From the NCBI GenBank assembly GCA_900554695.1, contig USHV01000004.1, positions 1-64,000 on the forward strand: DNA of 64,000 nucleotides, in the 5' to 3' direction. The DNA comes from an uncultured Prevotella sp. (GTDB lineage: Bacteria; Bacteroidota; Bacteroidia; Bacteroidales; Bacteroidaceae). Positions 8,089-17,300 of this stretch are shown one piece after another. Both the position numbers and the translations under genes were made by a program. The notes under the pieces are model-generated. The model did no database searches and was not told the origin of the DNA. It saw only the letters and a program-made list of their open reading frames with translations. Position 1 is the stretch's first letter. Every line of letters begins with the position of its first letter.

Positions 8089-8970
8089 ATGATAATAAAA
8101 GAATTTTTGAACTATCTGCAGTATGAACGCAACCGTTCTGCGCTGACAGTGAAAAGTTACGGCGAGGATGTCTCGGCATTCGAGTCGTACTTCAAAAATT
8201 TGGATGATCATCTCTCTTGGGAGTCGGTTGACTCCGATATCATCCGTGACTGGATGGAGAGTATGATGGATAAAGGAAACACAGCATCTTCAATCAATAG
8301 AAGATTGAGTGCGGTGCGTTCCCTTTATCGTTTTGCATTATCCCGAAATCTTGTTGAACATGATCCTACGTATGGTGTAAGCGGCCCTAAAAAGGAGGCG
8401 CCGCTTCCGCAGTTCCTTAGGGAGGAGGACATGAACTCGCTTCTCGATCCGGAAAGATGGACCGAGGATTATGACGACGTGTGCCTGCGTACGATATTGA
8501 TGGTGTTTTATGAGACGGGCGTCAGACTTTCCGAGCTTACTGGCCTGGATGATGTGTCGGTGGATCTGACAAACTGCGAGCTGAAGGTTACGGGCAAGCG
8601 TAACAAGCAGCGTATAATACCTTTCGGCGAAGAGCTGAGGCTCGCATTATATATATATAAGAATAAGCGCGATGCTGAGGTGCATAAATTGTCGGACGCT
8701 TTTTTCCTGAACGAAAAGGGGGAGATGTTTAAAGATGATGTCGTGAGACGGAAGGTAAAGACGGAGCTTGCGTCTGTCTGTTCGCTCAAGAAGCGCTCGC
8801 CGCACGTGTTGCGGCATACGTTCGCCACAGCCATGCTCAATCATGATGCTGAAATAGAGAGCGTGCGGAGACTGCTCGGGCACGAAAGCCTGGCAACGAC
8901 GGAGATATATACTCACACGACGTTTGAGCAGTTGAAGCGTATTTATTCAAATGCCCATCCGAGGGCTTAA
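8089..8970 (+). CDS. xerC: Xer-type tyrosine recombinase
   Basis: This 293-residue site-specific recombinase probably resolves chromosome dimers. It has an N-terminal SAM-like core-binding domain (about 1-90) and a C-terminal catalytic domain with the full pentad-type set: R146 in GVRLSEL, K170 in TGKRNKQR, H239xxR242 in SPHVLRHTF, H265 in LLGHESL and nucleophile Y274 in TEIYTHT. The ATG at 8089 gives MIIKEFLNYLQYERNRS, the usual start of Bacteroidales Xer proteins. A TTG at 8074 would add five residues. The position between rpsU and hpf, away from any mobile element, argues for a housekeeping XerC/XerD rather than a phage integrase. The C-versus-D assignment is uncertain. Confidence 0.85.
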   Translation: MIIKEFLNYLQYERNRSALTVKSYGEDVSAFESYFKNLDDHLSWESVDSDIIRDWMESMMDKGNTASSINRRLSAVRSLYRFALSRNLVEHDPTYGVSGPKKEAPLPQFLREEDMNSLLDPERWTEDYDDVCLRTILMVFYETGVRLSELTGLDDVSVDLTNCELKVTGKRNKQRIIPFGEELRLALYIYKNKRDAEVHKLSDAFFLNEKGEMFKDDVVRRKVKTELASVCSLKKRSPHVLRHTFATAMLNHDAEIESVRRLLGHESLATTEIYTHTTFEQLKRIYSNAHPRA

Positions 8971-8996
8971 CCCTAAATTTAAAACAGGAGGTACGT

Positions 8997-9296
8997 ATGG
9001 AAGTAAAAATTCAGTCGATTCATTTCGACGCTACCGAAAAACTGCAGGCGTTTATCCAAAAGAAAACCGCCAAACTTGAGAAATCATTCGAGGATATTAA
9101 GAAAGTAGAGGTGCAACTGAAAGTAGTTAAGCCTGCCACTGCATTAAATAAAGAAACAAGCATGACTGTATCGGTTCCAGGATCTACTTTATTCGTCGAA
9201 AAAACGTGTGATACTTTTGAGGAGGGAGTTGACCTTTGCATCGATGCAATGAGGGTGCAATTGGCGAAATTTAAAGAAAAACAACGCGAAAGATAA
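8997..9296 (+). CDS. hpf: ribosome hibernation promoting factor / RaiA family
   Basis: This is a 99-residue protein of the short HPF/RaiA type. It binds the 30S decoding region and silences or dimerises ribosomes in stationary phase. The start MEVKIQSIHFDATEKLQAFI and the segment KLEKSFEDIKKVEVQLKV match the beta-alpha-beta family fold. It lacks the C-terminal dimerisation domain of long HPF. It lies 26 nt downstream of the recombinase gene and is probably co-transcribed with it. The rpsU neighbourhood fits a ribosome-related regulon. Confidence 0.88.
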   Translation: MEVKIQSIHFDATEKLQAFIQKKTAKLEKSFEDIKKVEVQLKVVKPATALNKETSMTVSVPGSTLFVEKTCDTFEEGVDLCIDAMRVQLAKFKEKQRER

Positions 9297-9313
9297 AAAA
9301 AACTCCCAAAAGT

Positions 9314-9344
9314 TTTGGAGATTAAAAAATAATGCCTATCTTTG
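9314..9344 (+). promoter_or_regulatory. promoter of the tRNA-tuf operon
   Basis: TTTG at 9314-9317 and TATCTTTG at 9337-9344 are 19 nt apart, a consensus promoter. The first tRNA starts 58 nt downstream. The -33 element overlaps a short CTCC..GGAG hairpin just after the hpf stop. Confidence 0.8.
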
Positions 9345-9401
9345 CAGCCGTTTTACAACAGGTCCTAAATTAAAAGCCAAACAAAACGGCTGCAAGGATT
9401 T

Positions 9402-9475
9402 GCCTCTTTAGCTCAGTTGGCCAGAGCACGTGATTTGTAATCTCGGGGTCGTTGGTTCGAATCCGACAAGAGGCT
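9402..9475 (+). tRNA. tRNA-Thr (anticodon TGT)
   Basis: The 74-nt cloverleaf has acceptor arms GCCTCTT/AAGAGGC, a D-arm AGCTCAGTTGG, anticodon loop with TGT, and T-loop GGTTCGAATCC. CCA is not encoded. It is the first gene of the tRNA-tuf cluster. Confidence 0.95.
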
Positions 9476-9549
9476 CAAGAAAAAGAAGAGAAGAAGAGAC
9501 TGGTCGAAAGACGGAGTTCTTACTCAGTGAATTTATTGGACAACAAGAC

Positions 9550-9631
9550 GGGTGGTTACCAGAGTGGCCAAATGGGGCAGACTGTAAATCTGCTGGCGAT
9601 GCCTTCGGTGGTTCGAATCCATCACCACCCA
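9550..9631 (+). tRNA. tRNA-Tyr (anticodon GTA)
   Basis: The 82-nt cloverleaf has acceptor GGGTGGT/ACCACCC, a long variable arm (TGGCGATGCCTTC) as expected for bacterial tRNA-Tyr, and anticodon GTA in CTGTAAA. CCA is not encoded. Confidence 0.95.
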
Positions 9632-9647
9632 CTTCAGTTGAAGTTTT

Positions 9648-9720
9648 GCGGAAATAGCTCAGTTGATAGAGCACTAGCCTTCCAAGCTGGGGGTCGCGGG
9701 TTTGAGTCCCGTTTTCCGCT
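9648..9720 (+). tRNA. tRNA-Gly (anticodon TCC)
   Basis: The 73-nt cloverleaf has acceptor GCGGAAA/TTTCCGC, anticodon TCC in CTTCCAA, and T-loop GGTTTGAGTCC. Confidence 0.95.
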
Positions 9721-9727
9721 CTAACTT

Positions 9728-9799
<72 letters not shown>

Positions 9800-9875
9800 C
9801 TACTTCTGTTCTTTATTTGTTTAAAGTCAGAAGAAAAACAGATAATTCAATTTATATAAATAAAAAAGAAAAGCT

Positions 9876-11060
9876 ATGGCTAAAGAGACTTTTGTGCGCA
9901 CGAAACCGCACGTAAACATTGGTACGATTGGTCACGTTGACCACGGTAAGACCACTTTGACCGCTGCCATCACAACAGTTTTGGCTAAGCAGGGTCTTTC
10001 TGAGGTTAAGTCTTTCGACCAGATTGATAACGCACCTGAGGAGAAAGAGCGTGGTATCACTATCAATACTGCCCATGTGGAATATGAAACAGCAAAACGT
10101 CACTATGCACACGTTGACTGCCCGGGACACGCTGACTATGTAAAGAACATGGTAACTGGTGCCGCTCAGATGGATGGTGCAATCCTCGTTGTAGCTGCTA
10201 CAGACGGTCCGATGCCTCAGACACGTGAGCACGTGCTTCTCGCACGTCAGGTAAACGTTCCGCGTATGGTCGTATTCCTGAACAAGTGTGATATGGTTGA
10301 CGATGAGGAAATGCTCGAACTTGTTGAAATGGAGGTTAGAGAAATCCTCGAGCAGTACGGATATGAAGATGAGACTCCTATCATCCGTGGTTCTGCACTT
10401 GGCGCACTTAACGGTGTAGCAAAATGGGAAGAGAAAGTAATGGAGCTGATGAACGCCGTTGATGAATGGATTCAGGAGCCGCCACGCGATCTCGACAAAC
10501 CGTTCTTGATGCCTGTTGAGGACGTATTCTCAATCACTGGTCGTGGTACAGTTGCTACCGGTCGTATCGAGACTGGTCGTGTAAAGGTCGGTGACGAAGT
10601 TGAGCTCCTCGGTCTCGGTGAGGATAAGAAGAGCGTTGTAACTGGTGTTGAAATGTTCCGCAAGATTCTTGAGGAAGGTGAAGCTGGTGATAACGTAGGT
10701 CTGCTCCTCCGTGGTATCGACAAGAATGAGATCAAACGTGGTATGGTACTTTGCCATCCGGGTCAGATCAAACCATTCAAGAAGTTCAAGGCTTCTATCT
10801 ACGTATTGAAGAAAGAAGAAGGTGGACGTCACACTCCATTCGGAAACAAGTATCGTCCTCAGTTCTATCTCCGTACAATGGACTGCACCGGTGAGATCAC
10901 TCTTCCGGAAGGCGTAGAAATGGTAATGCCTGGTGATAACGTAGAGATCACTGTAGAGCTTATCTATGCTGTTGCTTTGAACAAGGGTCTGCGTTTCGCT
11001 ATCCGTGAGGGTGGACGTACAGTAGGTTCTGGTCAGATCACAGAAGTTTACGAAGACTAA
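9876..11060 (+). CDS. tuf: elongation factor Tu
   Basis: This 394-residue GTPase delivers aminoacyl-tRNA to the ribosome. Visible elements are the P-loop GHVDHGKT (19-26), the switch II DCPGHADYV, and the NKCD guanine motif, then the beta-barrel domains 2 and 3 ending in GSGQITEVYED. Length is normal. It is the only tuf in the window and sits in the tufB-like position between a tRNA cluster and secE. A strong terminator follows the stop codon, which should limit read-through into tRNA-Trp and secE. Confidence 0.98.
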   Translation: MAKETFVRTKPHVNIGTIGHVDHGKTTLTAAITTVLAKQGLSEVKSFDQIDNAPEEKERGITINTAHVEYETAKRHYAHVDCPGHADYVKNMVTGAAQMDGAILVVAATDGPMPQTREHVLLARQVNVPRMVVFLNKCDMVDDEEMLELVEMEVREILEQYGYEDETPIIRGSALGALNGVAKWEEKVMELMNAVDEWIQEPPRDLDKPFLMPVEDVFSITGRGTVATGRIETGRVKVGDEVELLGLGEDKKSVVTGVEMFRKILEEGEAGDNVGLLLRGIDKNEIKRGMVLCHPGQIKPFKKFKASIYVLKKEEGGRHTPFGNKYRPQFYLRTMDCTGEITLPEGVEMVMPGDNVEITVELIYAVALNKGLRFAIREGGRTVGSGQITEVYED

Positions 11061-11113
11061 TATCTCGTGAGAAGGAAACTTATGCTTCCTTAATCATGAA
11101 AAAAGAATAAACG

Positions 11114-11144
11114 TTCCCGCATGAGCGGCATGCGGGAATTTTTT
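11114..11144 (+). terminator. intrinsic terminator after tuf
   Basis: A 10-bp perfect stem TTCCCGCATG/CATGCGGGAA with a 5-nt loop is followed immediately by six T. It separates tuf from tRNA-Trp and secE and may work as a partial terminator because no clear promoter follows it. Confidence 0.85.
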
Positions 11145-11217
11145 ACGGGATTAGCTCAGTTGGTAGAGCACTGGTCTCCAAAACCAGGTGTCGGGAGTTC
11201 GAGTCTCTCATCCCGTG
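11145..11217 (+). tRNA. tRNA-Trp (anticodon CCA)
   Basis: The 73-nt cloverleaf has acceptor ACGGGAT/ATCCCGT, anticodon CCA in TCTCCAAAA, and T-loop AGTTCGAGTCT. It begins right at the end of the tuf terminator T-run. Confidence 0.95.
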
Positions 11218-11232
11218 CAAAATAGAGATAAT

Positions 11233-11424
11233 ATGTTCAAGAAATTCGTTAATTATTGCAAGGTTTGTTACAACGAACTTGCGCATAAGACTACGTGGCC
11301 TACAGGTGCCGAACTTACGCATAGTGCTATGGTTGTATTATCTGCTTCCCTTGTCATAGCATGTATCGTATTCGCAATGGATCAACTCTTTGAGTGGATC
11401 ATGAGTATGGTTTATCCAGGTTAA
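11233..11424 (+). CDS. secE: preprotein translocase subunit SecE
   Basis: This is a 63-residue single-span membrane protein of the SecYEG channel. The amphipathic helix VCYNELAHKTTWPTGAEL carries the conserved KxxWPT motif, followed by one transmembrane segment (about residues 30-52). The ATG at 11233 gives MFKKFVNYC, the normal compact bacterial start; an upstream in-frame start would overlap tRNA-Trp. nusG starts 11 nt after the stop. Confidence 0.94.
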   Translation: MFKKFVNYCKVCYNELAHKTTWPTGAELTHSAMVVLSASLVIACIVFAMDQLFEWIMSMVYPG

Positions 11425-11435
11425 TTTATTGGAAA

Positions 11436-11981
11436 ATGGCTGAAACAGGAAAGAACTGGTATGTTTTACGTGCTGTCAGTGGTAAAGAGGCTAAGGTAAA
11501 AGAATATATCGAGGCTGAAATGAAACACAACACGTTGCTATCTACACATGTTTCTCAGGTTATGATACCGATGGAGAAGCATGCTTCTTTGCGTAATGGA
11601 AAGAGGGTAATCAAAGAAAAGATCTCTCTTCCAGGCTATGTTTTCGTGGAAGCCTCGCTCGTGGGTGATGTCGCACATACACTGCGCTTCATGCCTAACG
11701 TCCTTGGTTTCTTAGGTGGACTGGACAACCCTTCTCCGGTTCCTCAGGCAGACATTAACCGTATGCTTGGAACCGCAGAAGAAACTGAGCTTGTGGACGA
11801 TGTGAACATTCCGTATGTTGTCGATGAAACCGTTAAGGTGATTGACGGTCCTTTCAGCGGATTCAGTGGCGTGATTGAAGAAGTCAACACTGAAAAGCGT
11901 AAGCTGAAGGTAATGGTCAAGATCTTCGGAAGAAAGACTCCATTGGAATTAGGTTTTATGCAAGTTGAAAAAGAGGGCTGA
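11436..11981 (+). CDS. nusG: transcription termination/antitermination factor NusG
   Basis: This 181-residue protein binds RNA polymerase, suppresses pausing and links it to ribosomes or Rho. The N-terminal NGN domain contains NWYVLRAVSGKEAKVKEYIE, and the C-terminal KOW domain contains VKVIDGPFSGFSGVIEEV. The ATG at 11436 was chosen because MAETGKNWYVLR is the normal NusG beginning; an upstream start would overlap secE. Order secE-nusG-rplK is conserved. Confidence 0.96.
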   Translation: MAETGKNWYVLRAVSGKEAKVKEYIEAEMKHNTLLSTHVSQVMIPMEKHASLRNGKRVIKEKISLPGYVFVEASLVGDVAHTLRFMPNVLGFLGGLDNPSPVPQADINRMLGTAEETELVDDVNIPYVVDETVKVIDGPFSGFSGVIEEVNTEKRKLKVMVKIFGRKTPLELGFMQVEKEG

Positions 11982-12039
11982 TGCATTGTTACGGGTGTAT
12001 CTCATCTCTTTTATACTAATCATTTAATTATAAACAAAA

Positions 12040-12480
12040 ATGGCTAAAGAAGTTGCTGGATTAATCAAATTACAGATTAAAGGTGGCGCAGCGAATCCCT
12101 CTCCTCCCGTAGGACCGGCTTTGGGTTCAAAGGGTATTAACATTATGGGATTCTGCAAAGAGTTCAACGCCAGAACCCAGGATAAGGCAGGAAAGATCAT
12201 TCCTGTTGTTATCACATACTACACTGACAAGTCGTTCAGCTTCGAGCTTAAGACTCCGCCTGCAGCAGTACAGCTTAAAGAGGCTGCCAAGGTGAAGAGC
12301 GGCTCAGCACAGCCTAATCGTCAGAAAGTTGCAAGCGTGACTTGGGATCAGGTTAGAGCTATTGCAGAGGACAAGATGAAGGACCTTAATTGCTTCACTG
12401 TAGAATCAGCTATGAAGCTTGTTGCCGGAACAGCAAGAAGTATGGGTATAACTGTAAAAGGGGACTTCCCTGGTAAATAA
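12040..12480 (+). CDS. rplK: 50S ribosomal protein L11
   Basis: This 146-residue protein is part of the GTPase-associated centre with 23S rRNA. The N-terminal proline-rich segment GGAANPSPPVGPALGSKGIN is the family signature and the target zone of thiostrepton-type antibiotics. The C-terminal domain binds rRNA and ends normally. It is the first of four ribosomal genes rplKAJL. Confidence 0.98.
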   Translation: MAKEVAGLIKLQIKGGAANPSPPVGPALGSKGINIMGFCKEFNARTQDKAGKIIPVVITYYTDKSFSFELKTPPAAVQLKEAAKVKSGSAQPNRQKVASVTWDQVRAIAEDKMKDLNCFTVESAMKLVAGTARSMGITVKGDFPGK

Positions 12481-12501
12481 TTTATAACTTCAATTAAGAA
12501 A

Positions 12502-13194
12502 ATGAGTAAACTGACAAAAAATCAAAAATCAGTAGCTGATAAGGTTGAAGCAGGGAAAGCATACTCTTTGATGGAGGCATCAGAGTTGGTTAAGGAAATC
12601 ACTACAACTAAGTTTGATGCTTCAGTTGATATAGATGTACGCTTAGGCGTTGACCCGCGTAAGGCAAACCAGATGGTTCGTGGCGTTGTTTCACTCCCGA
12701 ACGGTACTGGTAAGGTTACCCGCGTGCTCTGCTTGTGTACACCTGATGCTGAGGCTGCTGCAAAAGAAGCAGGTGCTGACTATGTCGGTCTTGACGAATA
12801 TATCGAGAAGATTAAAGGTGGATGGACTGATGTAGACGTTATTATAACAATGCCGTCGTGCATGGGTAAGATTGGACCTTTGGGACGTGTACTCGGTCCT
12901 CGTGGACTTATGCCAAACCCAAAGAGCGGCACTGTGACAATGGATGTTGCCAAGGCAGTAAAAGAGGTTAAGCAAGGTAAGATAGACTTTAAGGTTGATA
13001 AGGCTGGTATTATTCACACCTCTATAGGTAAAGTAAGTTTTACCGCTGAGCAGATCATGCAGAATGCCAAGGAGTTTATCGCTACTGTTATTAAGCTGAA
13101 ACCTTCTGCTGCTAAAGGTACATATATTAAGAGTATCTTTATTTCAAGCACTATGAGTAAGGGTATCAAAGTTGATCCTAAATCAGTTGAGTAA
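12502..13194 (+). CDS. rplA: 50S ribosomal protein L1
   Basis: This 230-residue protein forms the L1 stalk that helps release deacylated tRNA from the E site. It has the typical MPNPKSGTVT motif in the rRNA-binding region and the internal Rossmann-like domain. It follows rplK by 21 nt. L1 is an autoregulator of its operon in other bacteria; no obvious L1 target could be identified by eye here. Confidence 0.98.
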   Translation: MSKLTKNQKSVADKVEAGKAYSLMEASELVKEITTTKFDASVDIDVRLGVDPRKANQMVRGVVSLPNGTGKVTRVLCLCTPDAEAAAKEAGADYVGLDEYIEKIKGGWTDVDVIITMPSCMGKIGPLGRVLGPRGLMPNPKSGTVTMDVAKAVKEVKQGKIDFKVDKAGIIHTSIGKVSFTAEQIMQNAKEFIATVIKLKPSAAKGTYIKSIFISSTMSKGIKVDPKSVE

Positions 13195-13212
13195 CTCTAA
13201 AAGTTTTGTAAA

Positions 13213-13731
13213 ATGAGAAAAGAAGTAAAAGATACTATTATAAATGATCTCGGCCAGAAACTGAAGGAATATCCTCATTTCTATCTGGTTGATGTAACAG
13301 GTTTGAATGCAGAGGCAACAAGCAATCTGCGTCGCAAATGTTTCAAAAGCGAGATAAAGATGGTTGTTGTGAAGAATACTCTTCTTCACAAGGCTCTTGA
13401 GGCTTCTGAAATTGATTTCGAACCTCTGTATGGCACTCTGAAAGGTACAACAGCAGTTATGTTCACAAACACTGCTAATGTTCCGGCCAAGCTGCTCAAA
13501 GACTATAGCAAGGAAGGTGTCCCTGCTTTGAAGGGCGCTTATGCTGAGGAATGCATATACGTAGGTGCTGATAAGCTTGCAGAGCTCGCCGCACTGAAGA
13601 GCAAGAGCGAGGTTATCGCCGAAATCGTTACATTGCTGCAGTCGCCTGCTAAGAATGTCGTTTCTGCACTTCAGTCAGGTGCAAACACAATTCATGGTGT
13701 TCTTAAGACTTTGGGTGAACGCCCTGAATAA
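13213..13731 (+). CDS. rplJ: 50S ribosomal protein L10
   Basis: This 172-residue protein anchors the L7/L12 dimers on the large-subunit stalk. The N-terminal rRNA-binding domain contains LRRKCFKSEIKMVVVKNTLL, and a C-terminal helix binds L7/L12. It starts 18 nt after rplA and is followed by rplL. Confidence 0.97.
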   Translation: MRKEVKDTIINDLGQKLKEYPHFYLVDVTGLNAEATSNLRRKCFKSEIKMVVVKNTLLHKALEASEIDFEPLYGTLKGTTAVMFTNTANVPAKLLKDYSKEGVPALKGAYAEECIYVGADKLAELAALKSKSEVIAEIVTLLQSPAKNVVSALQSGANTIHGVLKTLGERPE

Positions 13732-13778
13732 TAAAAATCAATTATTAATAATAAAAAACAATTAAAAATTTAAATAAA

Positions 13779-14159
13779 ATGGCAGATATAAAAGCTATTG
13801 CTGAAGAGTTAGTAAATCTTACAGTAAAAGAAGTAAATGAGTTGGCAACAGTCCTGAAGGATGAGTATGGTATCGAGCCCGCTGCTGCAGCTGTAGCTGT
13901 AGCTGCTGGTCCTGCAGCCGGTGGCGCAGCTGCTGAGGCAGAAGAGAAGACATCTTTCGATGTTGTTCTTGCTGAAGTTGGTGGCGCTAAGCTCCAGGTT
14001 GTAAAGGCAGTTAAGGAAGCTTGCGGTCTTGGTCTGAAAGAGGCTAAGGATCTCGTAGACGGTGCTCCTGCAACAATCAAGGAAGGTCTTTCTAAGGAAG
14101 AGGCTGAAAACCTGAAGAAGACCATCGAGGCAGCTGGTGCTAAGATTGAACTTAAGTAA
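13779..14159 (+). CDS. rplL: 50S ribosomal protein L7/L12
   Basis: This 126-residue acidic protein recruits translational GTPases. It has an N-terminal dimerisation helix, an alanine/glycine-rich hinge (about 35-55), and the C-terminal domain with GLGLKEAKDLVDGAP. Normal length. It is followed by the rplL-rpoB attenuator-like gap. Confidence 0.98.
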   Translation: MADIKAIAEELVNLTVKEVNELATVLKDEYGIEPAAAAVAVAAGPAAGGAAAEAEEKTSFDVVLAEVGGAKLQVVKAVKEACGLGLKEAKDLVDGAPATIKEGLSKEEAENLKKTIEAAGAKIELK

Positions 14160-14175
14160 TAACTTATAAATTCGT

Positions 14176-14262
14176 GATGAGAGAGCATGGGTGTTCTCTC
14201 ATCATTTGAATCTTTTTAAAATATGGTTAGAATCTTCCAGGTAGGTTGGTTCTAACCTTTTT
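14176..14262 (+). terminator. attenuator-like double hairpin between rplL and rpoB
   Basis: A perfect 9-bp hairpin (GATGAGAGA/TCTCTCATC, 14176-14203) is followed by an 8-bp stem (GGTTAGAA/TTCTAACC, 14225-14257) and five T. In E. coli a partial terminator at the same place lowers rpoBC expression relative to the ribosomal genes. The second hairpin plus T-run fits that role here. Confidence 0.65.
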
Positions 14263-14301
14263 GTGTCTTTTAAATTTTATTGTTAATATTAATATCTTCT
14301 G

Positions 14302-17300
14302 ATGGCTTCAAAAATTGTTGATAACAGAGTGAATTTTGCCAGCATCCACAATCCGATGCCATATCCGGATTTTCTCGATGTGCAGCTAAAGTCGTTTAAA
14401 GATTTCCTTCAGATGGACACTCCCCCCGAAGAACGCAAGAACGACGGTCTGTATAAGGTATTCTCTGAAAATTTCCCAATTACAGACACGCGTAATAATT
14501 TCGTTCTTGAGTTCCTCGACTACTATATCGATCCGCCGCGCTATACAATAGAGGAATGTCTCGAGCGTGGCCTTACATATAGTGTGCCTCTGAAGGCTAA
14601 GATGAAATTATATTGTACAGACCCGGACCACGAGGATTTCGGTACATTCATTCAGGACGTATTCTTGGGTACAATCCCTTATATGACAAGCAAGGGTACG
14701 TTTATTATAAATGGTGCCGAGCGCGTCGTGGTTTCACAGCTTCATCGTTCTCCAGGTGTATTCTTCGGCCAGGGTGTGCATGCCAACGGAACTGTGCTGT
14801 ATTCTGCACGTATCATTCCGTTCAAGGGTTCATGGATAGAATTCGCAACAGATATCAACAATGTGATGTATGCTTATATCGACCGTAAGAAGAAGTTGCC
14901 AGTAACAACTCTTCTCCGTGCGATAGGATATGAGCAGGATAAGGATATTCTTCAGATATTCGACCTTGCCGAGGAGGTTAAGGTGAACAAGAAGAACATG
15001 AAGGCAGCAATAGGACGTAAGTTGGCTGCACGTGTTCTCAAGAGCTGGAATGAAGATTTTGTTGACGAGGATACCGGTGAGGTTGTTTCCATTGAGCGTA
15101 ATGAGGTCATAATGGAACGTGAGACCGAACTCACCGAAGACAATATAGCAGAAATAATAGATAGCGGTGCTCAGTCTGTCCTCCTGCATAAGGACGCCGA
15201 GGCTGCCAACAAATATTCAATCATCTTCAATACACTTGCAAAGGATCCGAGCAACTCTGAGAAAGAGGCTGTGCTTTACATCTACCGTCAGCTCCGTAAT
15301 GCAGATCCTGCTGATGACGCAAGTGCACGTGAGGTGTTCCAGAATCTGTTCTTCTCAGACAAGCGTTATGATTTGGGTGAGGTAGGTCGTTATCGTATCA
15401 ACAAGAAACTCGGCCTTAACACAGATTCTGATGTACGTGTACTGACAAAGGATGATATCATCGAGATTATAAAATATCTGATACAGCTTATCAACTCAAA
15501 TGCTAATGTAGATGATATCGACCACTTGTCTAACCGTCGTGTACGCACTGTAGGCGAGCAGTTGAGCAATCAGTTCTCAATCGGACTTGCACGTATGAGC
15601 CGTACAATACGCGAGCGTATGAACGTTCGTGACAACGAAGTGTTCCAGCCTACAGATCTTATCAACGCCAAGACTATATCCAGCGTGATCAACTCGTTCT
15701 TCGGAACTAACCCGCTGTCACAGTTCATGGACCAGACTAACCCTCTTGCTGAGGTCACACACAAACGTCGTTTGTCTGCACTTGGTCCTGGCGGTCTTTC
15801 GCGTGAGCGTGCAGGATTCGAGGTACGTGACGTTCACTATACGCATTACGGACGTCTTTGTCCTATTGAGAGTCCTGAAGGTCCTAACATCGGACTTATA
15901 TCTTCATTGTGTGTGTATGCAACAATCAATGAACTTGGATTCATCGAGACTCCATATCGTAAGGTTGTTGACGGAAAGGTTGATCTTAATAATGATGATG
16001 TGGTATATCTTACCGCAGAGGAAGAGCAGGATCACATCATAGGTCAGGGAAACGCTCCGCTTCGCGAAGACGGATCATTCATCCGCGACTATGTGAAGTG
16101 CCGTCAGGATGCGGATTTCCCTGTCGTAGCACCTGATCAGGTCGATCTTATGGACGTCTCGCCGCAGCAGATCGCATCAGTATCTGCCGGACTTATTCCT
16201 TTCCTCGAGCATGATGATGGTCACCGTGCGTTGATGGGTTGTAACATGATGCGCCAGGCCGTTCCGCTTTTGCACAATGATGCTCCTATCGTTGGAACCG
16301 GTCTGGAGAAACAGGTATGTGAGGATTCACGTACAATGATTACAGCCGAGGGTGACGGTGTTATTGAATATGTAGATGCTACAACCATACGTATTTTGTA
16401 CGACCGCACAGAAGAAGAGGAGTTCGTAAGCTTCGAGCCGGCATCAAAGGAATACCGCATACCGAAGTTCCGTCGTACAAACCAGAACATGACCATTGAC
16501 CTGCGTCCTATCTGTAATAAGGGTCAGAGAGTAAAGGCCGGCGATATCCTTACTGAGGGTTACGCTACCGAAAATGGCGAGCTTGCTCTTGGTCGCAACC
16601 TTCTTGTCGCATACATGCCTTGGAAGGGTTACAACTATGAGGATGCCATCGTTCTTAGCGAGCGTATGGTTCGTGACGATGTCCTCACATCTGTTCATGT
16701 AGACGAATACTCTCTCGACGTACGTGAGACAAAGCGTGGTATGGAAGAGTTCACCAGCGATATTCCTAATGTCAGCGAGGAAGCCACAAAGGACCTTGAC
16801 GACAACGGAGTTATCCGTATCGGTGCACGCGTAGAACCGGGTGACATCCTTATCGGAAAGATTTCGCCTAAGGGTGAGAGCGATCCTTCACCAGAGGAGA
16901 AACTTCTCCGCGCTATCTTCGGTGACAAGGCCGGAGATGTTAAGGATTCTTCTTTGAAGGCCAATCCGTCACTCAGCGGTGTCGTAATAGACAAGAAGAT
17001 GTTCTCACGCGCCATCAAGACCCGCGAGTCGAAGAAGCAGGACAAGGTGCTGCTCGCAAAGATCGACGAAGAGTACGAGGCAAAGAACAACGACCTGAAG
17101 GATATTCTGGTTGAGAAGCTGCTTACTCTTACAGAGGACAAAGTTTCGCAGGGTGTCAAGGATTATTCTGGTGCCGAGATCATCACAAAGGGCAGCAAGT
17201 TCACCGCCCCGGTTCTCAAGAACCTTGAGTATGACGGCATACAGTCTAACGGGTGGACCGATGACGCTCACACCAACGAGCTCATTCAGAAACTCATAAT

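Noticed and set aside
8089..8970. Recombinase as an integrase of a mobile island
   Set aside because: It lies between rpsU and hpf with no attachment repeats or cargo, as housekeeping Xer genes do.
9430..9724. Open frames of 75-90 codons over the tRNA cluster
   Set aside because: They overlap four well-formed tRNA genes.
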